Of a stretch of DNA of 64,000 nt, positions 17,346 through 24,955 are shown piece after piece. The notes below the pieces were generated by a model. The model saw nothing but the letters and a program-made list of their open reading frames with translations, did no database searches and had not been told where the DNA came from. The stretch is from the NCBI GenBank assembly GCA_017557185.1, contig JAFZAP010000062.1:56511-120510 (forward strand), written 5' to 3'. A program made the position numbers and the translations under genes. The stretch is from Prevotella sp. Its GTDB lineage: Bacteria > Bacteroidota > Bacteroidia > Bacteroidales > Bacteroidaceae. The first letter of the stretch is position 1. The number at the start of each line of letters is the position of its first letter.

Positions 17346-18836
17346 ATGATACACAAAATCAGCGCTGAACATTTGACGATAGAGCGCATTGGAGAAATAA
17401 TCAGAGAAAACTACCAACTGGAATTGAGCGACGATGCCCGCCAGCGCATCATCCGCTGCCGTCGCTATCTCGATGAGAAGATAGCAAGTCAGGAAGAGCC
17501 TGTCTATGGCGTGACCACCGGATTCGGTTCGCTTTGCAACGTGTCTGTCGGCAAGGATGAATTGTCGCAGCTGCAGGTGAACCTCATGAAAAGTCATGCC
17601 TGTGGCGTGGGTGAGCGTGTGAGGAAGGACATCGTGAGGATGATGCTTCTGCTGAAGATACAGTCGCTAAGCTATGGCTACTCGGGATGTAAACTAGATA
17701 CGGTGGAACGGCTCATCGACATCTTCAACAACGACATCACGCCGGTCGTCTACCGGCAAGGTTCGCTGGGAGCCTCTGGCGACCTCGTGCCACTTGCCCA
17801 CCTCACGCTGCCGCTTGTCGGCGAAGGCGAAGTGGAGATGCAGGGAGAGGTGATCAGCGGTGCGGAGATGCTTCGGAGAATGAACTGGAAGCCTATCAGC
17901 ATGGCTTCGAAGGAAGGCCTGGCGCTGCTCAACGGTACACAGAACATGAGCGCCTTCGCCGTGTGGTCGTTGCTCGAGGCACAGCGCCTGTCGAAGTGGG
18001 CCGATGCTATTGCCGCGATGTCGCTCGATGCCTTCGACGGCCGCATCGAACCTTTCACGCACATGGTCCATTCGGTGCGTCCGCATCTGGGACAGATTGA
18101 AACATCGGAGCGCATCCGCCACCTGCTCGACGACAGCGAGCTGATTCACAGCCCGAAGGTGCATGTGCAGGACCCGTATTCCTTCCGCTGTGTGCCACAG
18201 GTTCACGGTGCTGTGAAGGACACGTTGCGCTATGTGAAGTCGGTCATCGACATCGAAATCAACTCCGCCACCGACAATCCGACTGTCTGCCCGGAGGAAG
18301 ATATGATTATCTCGGCTGGCAACTTCCACGGCGAACCCATCGCGCTGCCGATCGACTTCCTGTCGATTGCGATGAGTGAACTGGCCAATATCTCTGAGCG
18401 CCGCATCTATCGCCTCGTGTCGGGACTGCGCGGCTTGCCTGATTTCCTCGTTGCCAATCCCGGCCTGAACAGCGGTTTCATGATTACGCAATACACGGCG
18501 GCGTCGTGTGTGTCGCTGAACAAGAGTCTCGCTATGCCGTCGTCGGTCGATAGCATTCCTTCGTGTCAAGACCAGGAAGACCTCGTGTCGATGGGTGCCA
18601 ATGCCGCCATCAAGCTGCAGAAGGTCATCCTGAACACGGAGCGCGTACTTGCCATCGAGCTCTTCAACGCTGCACAGGCACTCGACTTCCGTCTGCCGAA
18701 GAAGTCGTCGACCGTTATCATGGCCATCCGCGATGCTTTCCGAGAGGAGGTGCCTTTCATCTCTGACGATGTGGTGATGTATCCGCTTATCGAGAAGGCC
18801 ATACAATTCCTGAGAACCTATCAACTGAACTTCTAA
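17346..18836 (+). CDS. hutH: Histidine ammonia-lyase
   Basis: The 496-residue protein has the Ala143-Ser144-Gly145 tripeptide (GSLGASGDLVPLAH) that cyclises to the MIO cofactor, plus the conserved YGVTTGFGSL and Gln-rich SIPSCQDQEDLVSMG segments. It deaminates histidine to urocanate, the first step of the pathway. The gene order ftcD-hutU-hutH-hutI with short gaps indicates one operon. No hutP-like or hutC-like regulator is adjacent. Confidence 0.95.
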   Translation: MIHKISAEHLTIERIGEIIRENYQLELSDDARQRIIRCRRYLDEKIASQEEPVYGVTTGFGSLCNVSVGKDELSQLQVNLMKSHACGVGERVRKDIVRMMLLLKIQSLSYGYSGCKLDTVERLIDIFNNDITPVVYRQGSLGASGDLVPLAHLTLPLVGEGEVEMQGEVISGAEMLRRMNWKPISMASKEGLALLNGTQNMSAFAVWSLLEAQRLSKWADAIAAMSLDAFDGRIEPFTHMVHSVRPHLGQIETSERIRHLLDDSELIHSPKVHVQDPYSFRCVPQVHGAVKDTLRYVKSVIDIEINSATDNPTVCPEEDMIISAGNFHGEPIALPIDFLSIAMSELANISERRIYRLVSGLRGLPDFLVANPGLNSGFMITQYTAASCVSLNKSLAMPSSVDSIPSCQDQEDLVSMGANAAIKLQKVILNTERVLAIELFNAAQALDFRLPKKSSTVIMAIRDAFREEVPFISDDVVMYPLIEKAIQFLRTYQLNF

Positions 18837-18854
18837 CTAAATTGCTTTCATCAT

Positions 18855-20105
18855 ATGCAAACACTCATCAAGAATATCGGATTACTTGCAGGCATTCAGG
18901 AGACACCGAAGCCGTTGTTGCGTGGTGCCGAGATGGCCGAATATCATACAATGAAGAACGCATGGCTGGTGCTCGACGACGGGCGCATCAGCGATTATGG
19001 CCTGATGCCAGACTATCCCATCCCTGCTGAGATGCAGATGGTCATCGACGCCGGCGGAGGTGCCGTGTTCCCATCGTTCTGCGACTCGCATACCCATCTG
19101 GTCTATGCGGGCAGCCGCGAGGGAGAGTTCGTGGATAAGATTCGCGGACTCAGCTATGCGGAAATCGCCGAGCGGGGTGGGGGAATCCTCAATTCTGCCG
19201 ACCGCCTGCACGAAGCATCGGAGGAAGAGCTGTATGAACAGGCCATGCGCCGCCTGCGGGAAATCGTGATGAAGGGTACGGGTGCCGTAGAAATCAAGAG
19301 CGGCTATGGCCTGAACACGGAAGATGAGCTGAAGATGTTGCGCGTGATTCGTCGCATCAAACAGACGACGCCCATCAAAGTGATTCCGACGTTCCTTGGC
19401 GCACATGCTGTTGGCCGTGAATACATCGGCCGACAGAGCGAATACGTCGACCTGATCGTGAACGAGATGATTCCTGCCGTTGCTGAAGAAAAACTGGCTT
19501 TTTATATCGATGTGTTCTGCGACAAGGGCTTCTTCACGAAAGAGGAGACCTTCCGCATTCTCGAAGCCGGTGCCCGCTATGGCTTGCGAGGAAAGATTCA
19601 CGGACAGGAGTTGGCCGACTCAGGCGGCGTAGAGGCTGCTGTGAAATATAATGCTCTTTCTGTGGACCATCTGGAGAGTATGACCGACAGGGACATCGCT
19701 TTGCTTAAGGCACAAACCGGAGTGGCTACCATCCCGACAGCTCTGCCCGGCACTTCCTTCTTCTTGAACATGCCGTTCGCTCCGGGGCGCAAAATCATCG
19801 ACAACGGATTGCCTCTCGCTATCGCCAGCGACTACAACCCGGGCTCCACACCATCTGGCGATATGAAGTTTGCGGTGTCGCTGGCATGCATCAAGATGCG
19901 GCTCCTGCCTGCCGAAGCCCTCAACGCTGCCACCATCAACGGTGCTGCCGCCATGGGGCTGAGCGACGAATATGGCTGCATCCGCCGCGGGTGCATCGCC
20001 AACATCTTCATCACCGACCCCATTCCTTCAATCGACTACATCCCCTATGCCTATACGTCGCCTGTCATCCGACGGGTGTTCCTGCGAGGCGTTGAGATGC
20101 GTTGA
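18855..20105 (+). CDS. hutI: Imidazolonepropionase
   Basis: The 416-residue protein is an amidohydrolase-superfamily enzyme. Metal ligands His79 and His81 are in CDSHTHLVYAG, followed by KIHGQELADSGG and the terminal Asp in ASDYNPGSTPSG. It opens the imidazolone ring to formimidoglutamate, the substrate of the ftcD product. It is the last gene of the run; the next gene, map, has its own promoter 70 bases downstream. Confidence 0.95.
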   Translation: MQTLIKNIGLLAGIQETPKPLLRGAEMAEYHTMKNAWLVLDDGRISDYGLMPDYPIPAEMQMVIDAGGGAVFPSFCDSHTHLVYAGSREGEFVDKIRGLSYAEIAERGGGILNSADRLHEASEEELYEQAMRRLREIVMKGTGAVEIKSGYGLNTEDELKMLRVIRRIKQTTPIKVIPTFLGAHAVGREYIGRQSEYVDLIVNEMIPAVAEEKLAFYIDVFCDKGFFTKEETFRILEAGARYGLRGKIHGQELADSGGVEAAVKYNALSVDHLESMTDRDIALLKAQTGVATIPTALPGTSFFLNMPFAPGRKIIDNGLPLAIASDYNPGSTPSGDMKFAVSLACIKMRLLPAEALNAATINGAAAMGLSDEYGCIRRGCIANIFITDPIPSIDYIPYAYTSPVIRRVFLRGVEMR

Positions 20106-20173
20106 GAATGCGCGGTTTTCCGAAGTGAGTTCGGAATTTGATGGGCTGCAGAGTTTAAAAAAGAATAAATTCT

Positions 20174-20204
20174 TTTGTACTACACTCAATTTTTACTAAC
20201 TTTG
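20174..20204 (+). promoter_or_regulatory. Promoter of map
   Basis: TTTG at 20174-20177 and TAACTTTG at 20197-20204 are 19 bases apart, an exact consensus fit. The core TTTTTACTAACTTTGCAGCC recurs identically at the infC promoter. Confidence 0.8.
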
Positions 20205-20228
20205 CAGCCGAATTTAAAAGACACTGTA

Positions 20229-21092
20229 ATGGTTTTGAATAAAAAGAAACGCTGGCGCTGTCTGCCAGGACAGGTGCCCACGGAGTTCGATCGGAAGATT
20301 ATGAAGTGGGAAAGTCGTGGCAGGCTTGTGCCAACGCGCGACCTCATCAAGACGCCCGAGCAGATTGAAGGCATCCGCCGTGCCGGTGTTGTCAATACGG
20401 CTGTTCTCGATGAAGTCGCCAAACATATCCATGCCGGTATGTCGACACTTGAAATCGATGATATCTGCATGGACTATTGCAAAAAACACAACGCAACCCC
20501 CGCCTGTCTGAACTATGAAGGATTTCCCAAATCGGTCTGCACGAGCATCAACGAGGTTGTCTGTCACGGCATTCCCAAGGCTACTGATATCCTCCAGGAA
20601 GGCGACATCGTGAACGTCGACTTCACGACTATCCTCGACGGCTATTATGCCGACGCCTCGCGCATGTTTATCATCGGTGAGACAACTCCTGAGAAAGAAC
20701 AGCTGGTGCGTGTGGCGAAGGAATGTCTGGAGATCGGCATGGAGGTTGCACAGCCGTGGAGTTTCGTCGGTGATATCGGCAACGCTATCGAGAAACATTG
20801 CAAGAAATACAACTACGGTGTTGTTCGCGACCTGTGCGGGCATGGCGTTGGCTTAAAGTTCCACGAGGAACCCGATGTGACACACTATGGAAAGAAGGGA
20901 ACAGGCATGTTGCTCGTTCCGGGAATGGTGTTCACGATTGAGCCCATGATCAATATGGGAACATGGCGTGTATTCATCGACGAGGGAGATCCGTTTGGCT
21001 GGGAAGTCATTTCGGAAGATGAACTGCCCTCCGCTCAATGGGAACACACGCTGGTGATGACCGAGCACGGTGTAGAAATCCTTTCATATTGA
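20229..21092 (+). CDS. map: Methionine aminopeptidase, type I
   Basis: The 287-residue protein has all five metal ligands of MetAP: Asp131, Asp142, His205, Glu238 and Glu272 (VNVDFTTILDGYYAD, GHGVGL, FTIEPM, WEHTLV). About 35 extra N-terminal residues, rich in Lys and Arg, precede the catalytic domain compared with the E. coli enzyme. The Met at 20229 follows the promoter with a 20-base leader; an upstream Met at 20175 would fall inside the promoter. It removes initiator Met from nascent proteins. tsaD follows within ten bases. Confidence 0.93.
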   Translation: MVLNKKKRWRCLPGQVPTEFDRKIMKWESRGRLVPTRDLIKTPEQIEGIRRAGVVNTAVLDEVAKHIHAGMSTLEIDDICMDYCKKHNATPACLNYEGFPKSVCTSINEVVCHGIPKATDILQEGDIVNVDFTTILDGYYADASRMFIIGETTPEKEQLVRVAKECLEIGMEVAQPWSFVGDIGNAIEKHCKKYNYGVVRDLCGHGVGLKFHEEPDVTHYGKKGTGMLLVPGMVFTIEPMINMGTWRVFIDEGDPFGWEVISEDELPSAQWEHTLVMTEHGVEILSY

Positions 21093-21099
21093 TTTGCCG

Positions 21100-22152
21100 A
21101 TGAAAACAAGCGGTTCCGTCAACAACAACAGCCCTGTATATATTCTTGGCATCGAGTCGAGCTGCGACGACACTTCTGCTGCCGTGTTGCGCGATGGCGT
21201 GCTACTGAGCAATGTCACAGCTTCGCAGGCTGTGCACGAGGCTTATGGCGGTGTGGTTCCCGAACTGGCTTCGAGGGCACATCAGCAAAATGTCGTGCCC
21301 GTTGTCGATCAGGCACTCAAGCAGGCAGGCATCGTGAAGCAGCAATTGTCGGCAGTAGCCTTCACGCGTGGCCCTGGACTGATGGGCTCGTTGCTCGTGG
21401 GCGTCAGCTTCGCCAAGGGTTTTGCCCGCTCGCTGGGCATTCCTCTCATCGATGTAAACCACCTGCAGGGTCACGTGATGGCACATTTCATCAAGGAGAG
21501 CGATGACGACCAAAGTGCGCCGCCGTTGCCGTTCATCTGTCTGTTGGTGAGCGGTGGCAATTCACAGATTGTCCGCGTGAATGCCTATAACGATATGGAG
21601 GTTCTCGGACAGACCATCGACGACGCGGCAGGCGAGGCCATCGACAAATGTTCGAAGGTGATGGGGCTGGGCTATCCCGGCGGTCCTATCATCGACCGGC
21701 TGGCTCGTCAAGGCAATCCACATGCGTTCAAGTTTGCCGAGCCTCACATTCCCGGCTTCGACTATAGCTTCTCGGGCCTGAAGACTTCGTTCCTCTACAG
21801 TCTCCGCAAATGGATTGAAGACGACCCCGATTTCATCGCACATCATCTCGAAGACCTGGCGGCAAGCCTTGAATTCACCATCGTAGATATTTTGATGAAG
21901 AAACTAAGGATGGCAGTTAAGCAGACTCGCATCAAGCATGTGGCGGTGGCAGGAGGCGTATCGGCCAACAACGGTCTCCGAAGCGCATTCTATGACCACG
22001 CCAAACGTTATGGCTGGAAAATCTATATACCCAAGTTCAGTTATACAACCGATAATGCCGCCATGATAGGCATCACGGGCTACTATAAATATCTCGACGG
22101 GGAGTGCTGTCCAATCGATGCTCCCGCATTTTCGAAGGTCACCTTCGATTAG
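21100..22152 (+). CDS. tsaD: tRNA N6-adenosine threonylcarbamoyltransferase
   Basis: The 350-residue protein is an ASKHA-fold ATPase of the Kae1/TsaD family, starting near ILGIESSCDDTSAAVL. The iron-binding histidines lie in VNHLQGHVMAHF, and the nucleotide-binding VSGGNSQIVRV and AGGVSANNGLR segments are intact. With TsaB/C/E it makes the t6A37 modification of ANN-decoding tRNAs. A TTG at 21094 is in frame six bases earlier, but the Met at 21100 is preferred. It lies between map and pncC and is probably co-transcribed with both. Confidence 0.93.
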   Translation: MKTSGSVNNNSPVYILGIESSCDDTSAAVLRDGVLLSNVTASQAVHEAYGGVVPELASRAHQQNVVPVVDQALKQAGIVKQQLSAVAFTRGPGLMGSLLVGVSFAKGFARSLGIPLIDVNHLQGHVMAHFIKESDDDQSAPPLPFICLLVSGGNSQIVRVNAYNDMEVLGQTIDDAAGEAIDKCSKVMGLGYPGGPIIDRLARQGNPHAFKFAEPHIPGFDYSFSGLKTSFLYSLRKWIEDDPDFIAHHLEDLAASLEFTIVDILMKKLRMAVKQTRIKHVAVAGGVSANNGLRSAFYDHAKRYGWKIYIPKFSYTTDNAAMIGITGYYKYLDGECCPIDAPAFSKVTFD

Positions 22153-22184
22153 TCAAATTTGCAAAACCAATCAAGTAAAAAATA

Positions 22185-22694
22185 ATGAGCTTAGAGAACA
22201 AAATCATCAGTAAGGAAATCCAACAATACCTATACGACCAAGGAAAAACGCTCGCCACTGCCGAGAGTTGCACGGGTGGGCGCATCGCCGAGGCAATCAT
22301 CGCCGTACCGGGAGCATCCAACTATTTCAAGGGTGGCATCATCTCTTATACAAACGAGGTGAAGGAGCAGATGCTGAATGTCGATCCACAAGTGTTGGAG
22401 GAGAAAACGGCTGTTTGTGAAGAGGTGGCCGTTCAGATGGTGAAAGGTGTGTGCGATGCGCTGCATACCGACTATGCCATTTCGGCAACCGGCATCGCAG
22501 GCCCCGGTGGAGGTACACCGGAGATTCCCGTTGGTACAATCTGGATCGGTTATGGCAGTCGCGACGATGTCAGAACCATCAAGTTGACGGAGGATGAGGG
22601 ACGCGATGTCAATCTTGCCAATGCCACACGAACAGCGCTAAAATTGTTCTTAGAGTTCCTGAAAGAGCACGATTTCGTGGAAATTGAGGACTAA
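22185..22694 (+). CDS. pncC: Nicotinamide-nucleotide amidohydrolase (CinA C-terminal family)
   Basis: The 169-residue protein consists only of the CinA C-terminal domain, with the family signatures ATAESCTGGRIAEAI and SATGIAGPGGGTPEIPVGT. It hydrolyses NMN to NaMN and ammonia in pyridine nucleotide salvage. The N-terminal COG1058 domain of full-length CinA is absent, as in many stand-alone PncC proteins. It is the last gene before the rpmB promoter. Confidence 0.88.
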   Translation: MSLENKIISKEIQQYLYDQGKTLATAESCTGGRIAEAIIAVPGASNYFKGGIISYTNEVKEQMLNVDPQVLEEKTAVCEEVAVQMVKGVCDALHTDYAISATGIAGPGGGTPEIPVGTIWIGYGSRDDVRTIKLTEDEGRDVNLANATRTALKLFLEFLKEHDFVEIED

Positions 22695-22738
22695 AAAAGA
22701 AAAAAATCCTTAATTCTTCATTTTCTTTTAATAATTAT

Positions 22739-22769
22739 TTTGTTTATTCGGGAATTATTTGTAATTTTG
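22739..22769 (+). promoter_or_regulatory. Promoter of the L28-L33-DUF4295 operon
   Basis: TTTG at 22739-22742 and TAATTTTG at 22762-22769 are separated by 19 bases, an exact spacing for the Bacteroidetes consensus. The leader is about 45 bases. Confidence 0.8.
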
Positions 22770-22820
22770 CACCCTGTTTGGAATAAGTATCAAAAAACGA
22801 AAACAAAAATTTAGATAGCG

Positions 22821-23084
22821 ATGTCGAAAATTTGTCAGATTACAGGAAAGAAGGCACAGATCGGAAATAACGTGTCTCACTCAAAGCATCGTACGAAGAG
22901 AAGCTTTGACGTCAATCTGTTCAGCAAGAAATTCTACTATGTAGAAGAACAGTGCTGGATTAGCCTTAAGATCAGTGCCGCTGGTCTTCGTCTCATCAAT
23001 AAAGTTGGTCTCGACGCTGCTCTGAAGCAGGCTGTTGCCAAGGGCTATGTCGATTGGAAGGACATTAAAGTAATAGGAGAGTAA
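22821..23084 (+). CDS. rpmB: 50S ribosomal protein L28
   Basis: The 87-residue protein has the L28 signature ([23 protein letters not shown]). It belongs to the large subunit. L33 starts six bases after its stop, and the pair plus a DUF4295 gene form a three-gene operon closed by a strong terminator. Confidence 0.96.
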   Translation: MSKICQITGKKAQIGNNVSHSKHRTKRSFDVNLFSKKFYYVEEQCWISLKISAAGLRLINKVGLDAALKQAVAKGYVDWKDIKVIGE

Positions 23085-23090
23085 TCAATC

Positions 23091-23279
23091 ATGGCTAAGA
23101 AAGTTAAAGGCAACAGAGTGCAGGTCATTCTCGAGTGCACTGAAATGAAGGCCAGTGGTCTGCCCGGCACAAGCCGCTACGTGACCACTAAGAACCGTAA
23201 GAACACTCCTGAGCGCATGGAGCTCAAGAAGTACAACCCCATCCTGAAGAAGATGACGGTTCACAAGGAGATTAAGTAA
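23091..23279 (+). CDS. rpmG: 50S ribosomal protein L33
   Basis: The 62-residue protein matches L33 ([35 protein letters not shown]). The zinc-binding CxxC pairs are missing, so this is the zinc-independent form. It lies between rpmB and the DUF4295 gene. Confidence 0.96.
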   Translation: MAKKVKGNRVQVILECTEMKASGLPGTSRYVTTKNRKNTPERMELKKYNPILKKMTVHKEIK

Positions 23280-23315
23280 GCATATCGGATAACTATTTAA
23301 TCAAGAAATAGAACT

Positions 23316-23474
23316 ATGGCAAAGAAAACCGTGGCAACCCTCCACGAAGGTTCGAAGGATGGTCGCGCTTATACGAAAGTCATCAAGATGGTGAAGAGCC
23401 CCAAGACTGGTGCTTACATCTTCGATGAGCAGATGGTTCCCAATGAGGCCGTGAAAGATTTCTTCAAGAATTAA
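23316..23474 (+). CDS. DUF4295 family small basic protein
   Basis: A 52-residue protein beginning MAKKTVATLHEGSKDGRAYT and ending VPNEAVKDFFKN. This lysine-rich family is conserved directly after L28-L33 in Bacteroidetes, which suggests a ribosome-linked role, but its function is not established. The start lies 36 bases after the rpmG stop and a rho-independent terminator follows 26 bases after its own stop. Confidence 0.88.
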   Translation: MAKKTVATLHEGSKDGRAYTKVIKMVKSPKTGAYIFDEQMVPNEAVKDFFKN

Positions 23475-23500
23475 TATTGAGAGATTCGTGATATTATAAA

Positions 23501-23535
23501 GGAGATTGCAGACTCGATCTGCAGTCTCCTTTTTT
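23501..23535 (+). terminator. Rho-independent terminator of the rpmB operon
   Basis: A 12-bp stem (GGAGATTGCAGA with TCTGCAGTCTCC, one G-U pair) and a five-base loop are followed by six T residues. Confidence 0.92.
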
Positions 23536-23752
23536 CGTTGTTACCGCCTAGCTAAAACAGATTGTCATTGACCTGATTTGCTGAAAACAATGCTTCTGGA
23601 ACCTTAGAACATTGCACATTGTCGGTGCTTAAGGTGGGAGCGCAAGGAAAAAATAAATGAAAAAGTTGGCGTTTCCATAAAAAATGATGGGGCTGAAGTG
23701 TCTTATATATAGAAGTGCCCTATAACGGGGTGCGTTGATTTATTTGACTGAT

Positions 23753-24232
23753 ATGCTTGATAAGAGAATACTCGAACAGCTTTTCCGCCGGAACTACAGC
23801 GAGATGAATCATCTGGCCAGAGTCTTGTTGGGCGATGATGGAGAGGCTGAAGACGTGGTACAGGACATTTTCTTGCGAGTAGCCGATAGCGACATTCCAC
23901 CCAAGAACGATTCCTATCTCTTAATTGCAGTGCGTAATGCCTGTCTGAACAAAATACGGCAAATGCAGCTGCATGAACGAGTGAAGAGCCTACTGCCCAT
24001 AGAAGATGAGGCAGACCTGCAACCCATTGACAAGCACTTGGAACGGCTTGATGACATTACAGCCTTCGTGGACGCGCAGTTGGAAGAACCGCATCACAGC
24101 ATCTTCCGTCTCCGTTTCTATGAAGACCTGACTATCTCAGAGATAGCCCGTCGGCTTGGCCTGAATCCGAATACCACTTACAAGTATCTCGCACAGAGCA
24201 TTCAGCAAATCAGAAATCACTTCAAACGTTAA
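23753..24232 (+). CDS. ECF-type RNA polymerase sigma factor
   Basis: The 159-residue protein has sigma region 2 (about 1-70, with the GEAEDVVQDIFLRV signature) and region 4 (about 100-155, with LTISEIARRLGLNPNTTYKY). It is of the FecI/sigma-70 Bacteroidetes class. A TTG 18 bases upstream is in frame, but the Met at 23753 gives the usual N-terminus. An anti-sigma gene follows six bases later and an outer-membrane receptor comes next, so this is a cell-surface signalling trio. No consensus housekeeping promoter is visible just upstream, which fits autoregulation. Confidence 0.9.
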   Translation: MLDKRILEQLFRRNYSEMNHLARVLLGDDGEAEDVVQDIFLRVADSDIPPKNDSYLLIAVRNACLNKIRQMQLHERVKSLLPIEDEADLQPIDKHLERLDDITAFVDAQLEEPHHSIFRLRFYEDLTISEIARRLGLNPNTTYKYLAQSIQQIRNHFKR

Positions 24233-24238
24233 AAGATT

Positions 24239-24946
24239 ATGGAAACGATTAACGACAACATCCGTCTGCTACTGGAAATGCTCGACAATCCCGATGCATA
24301 CACCGAACAGGAAATCCAGGACATCATCAATCGTGACGAAGATACACGTGAGACATACCGCATGATGGTAGAAGCCAAACGCAGCAGTCGCCAGCGTCAG
24401 GCTGACAAGTCCATCGATGTGGATGCTGCATGGGAACTGTTTAATCAGAAGCTCCAACCCGAACAGCATGGTTCTAGCTGGATGAAGATAGCCGCCTCTT
24501 TCATTGGAGTATTACTTGCATCAGGTCTTGCGGTTGCTGCTATCCACATCGTCCGACAACATCAGAAACAGGATGCTCCCACAACTGAGATAAAGGAGAA
24601 CGTGACAGAATCTGTTACTACCGTCCCTGTCGATACGCTTACCAAAGATACTGTCACCGTGCAGCCAGTCATCTACGACAACATTCCATTAGAGAAGATG
24701 TTGCCAGAGATTGCCGCTCACTACAATGCCAAGGTCACTTTCGCCAACGACGAAGCCCGACAACTCCGATTCCGCTTTGTATGGAATCCGCAGCAGGGCA
24801 TTGACCAAGTAGTCAACGACCTCAATCAGTTCGAGCGTCTGACCGTAACTCTGAAGGAGAATCAAAATTCCGATTCAGAGAGTGCCGACCAAACTTACTT
24901 GAAGTCGGACGAGCATAAGCAATTTATCGAAATCACTGTAGAATAG
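24239..24946 (+). CDS. FecR-like anti-sigma factor with C-terminal DUF4974 domain
   Basis: The 235-residue protein has a cytoplasmic N-terminus (about 1-78), one membrane helix (WMKIAASFIGVLLASGLAVA, about 80-105), a linker rich in Thr/Val and a C-terminal domain like DUF4974 (DNIPLEKMLPEIAAHYNAKV). It lacks the long central FecR domain, so it is a compact variant. It should sequester the sigma factor encoded just upstream and sense the state of the receptor encoded nine bases downstream. Confidence 0.82.
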   Translation: METINDNIRLLLEMLDNPDAYTEQEIQDIINRDEDTRETYRMMVEAKRSSRQRQADKSIDVDAAWELFNQKLQPEQHGSSWMKIAASFIGVLLASGLAVAAIHIVRQHQKQDAPTTEIKENVTESVTTVPVDTLTKDTVTVQPVIYDNIPLEKMLPEIAAHYNAKVTFANDEARQLRFRFVWNPQQGIDQVVNDLNQFERLTVTLKENQNSDSESADQTYLKSDEHKQFIEITVE

Positions 24947-24955
24947 TCAGGCGCC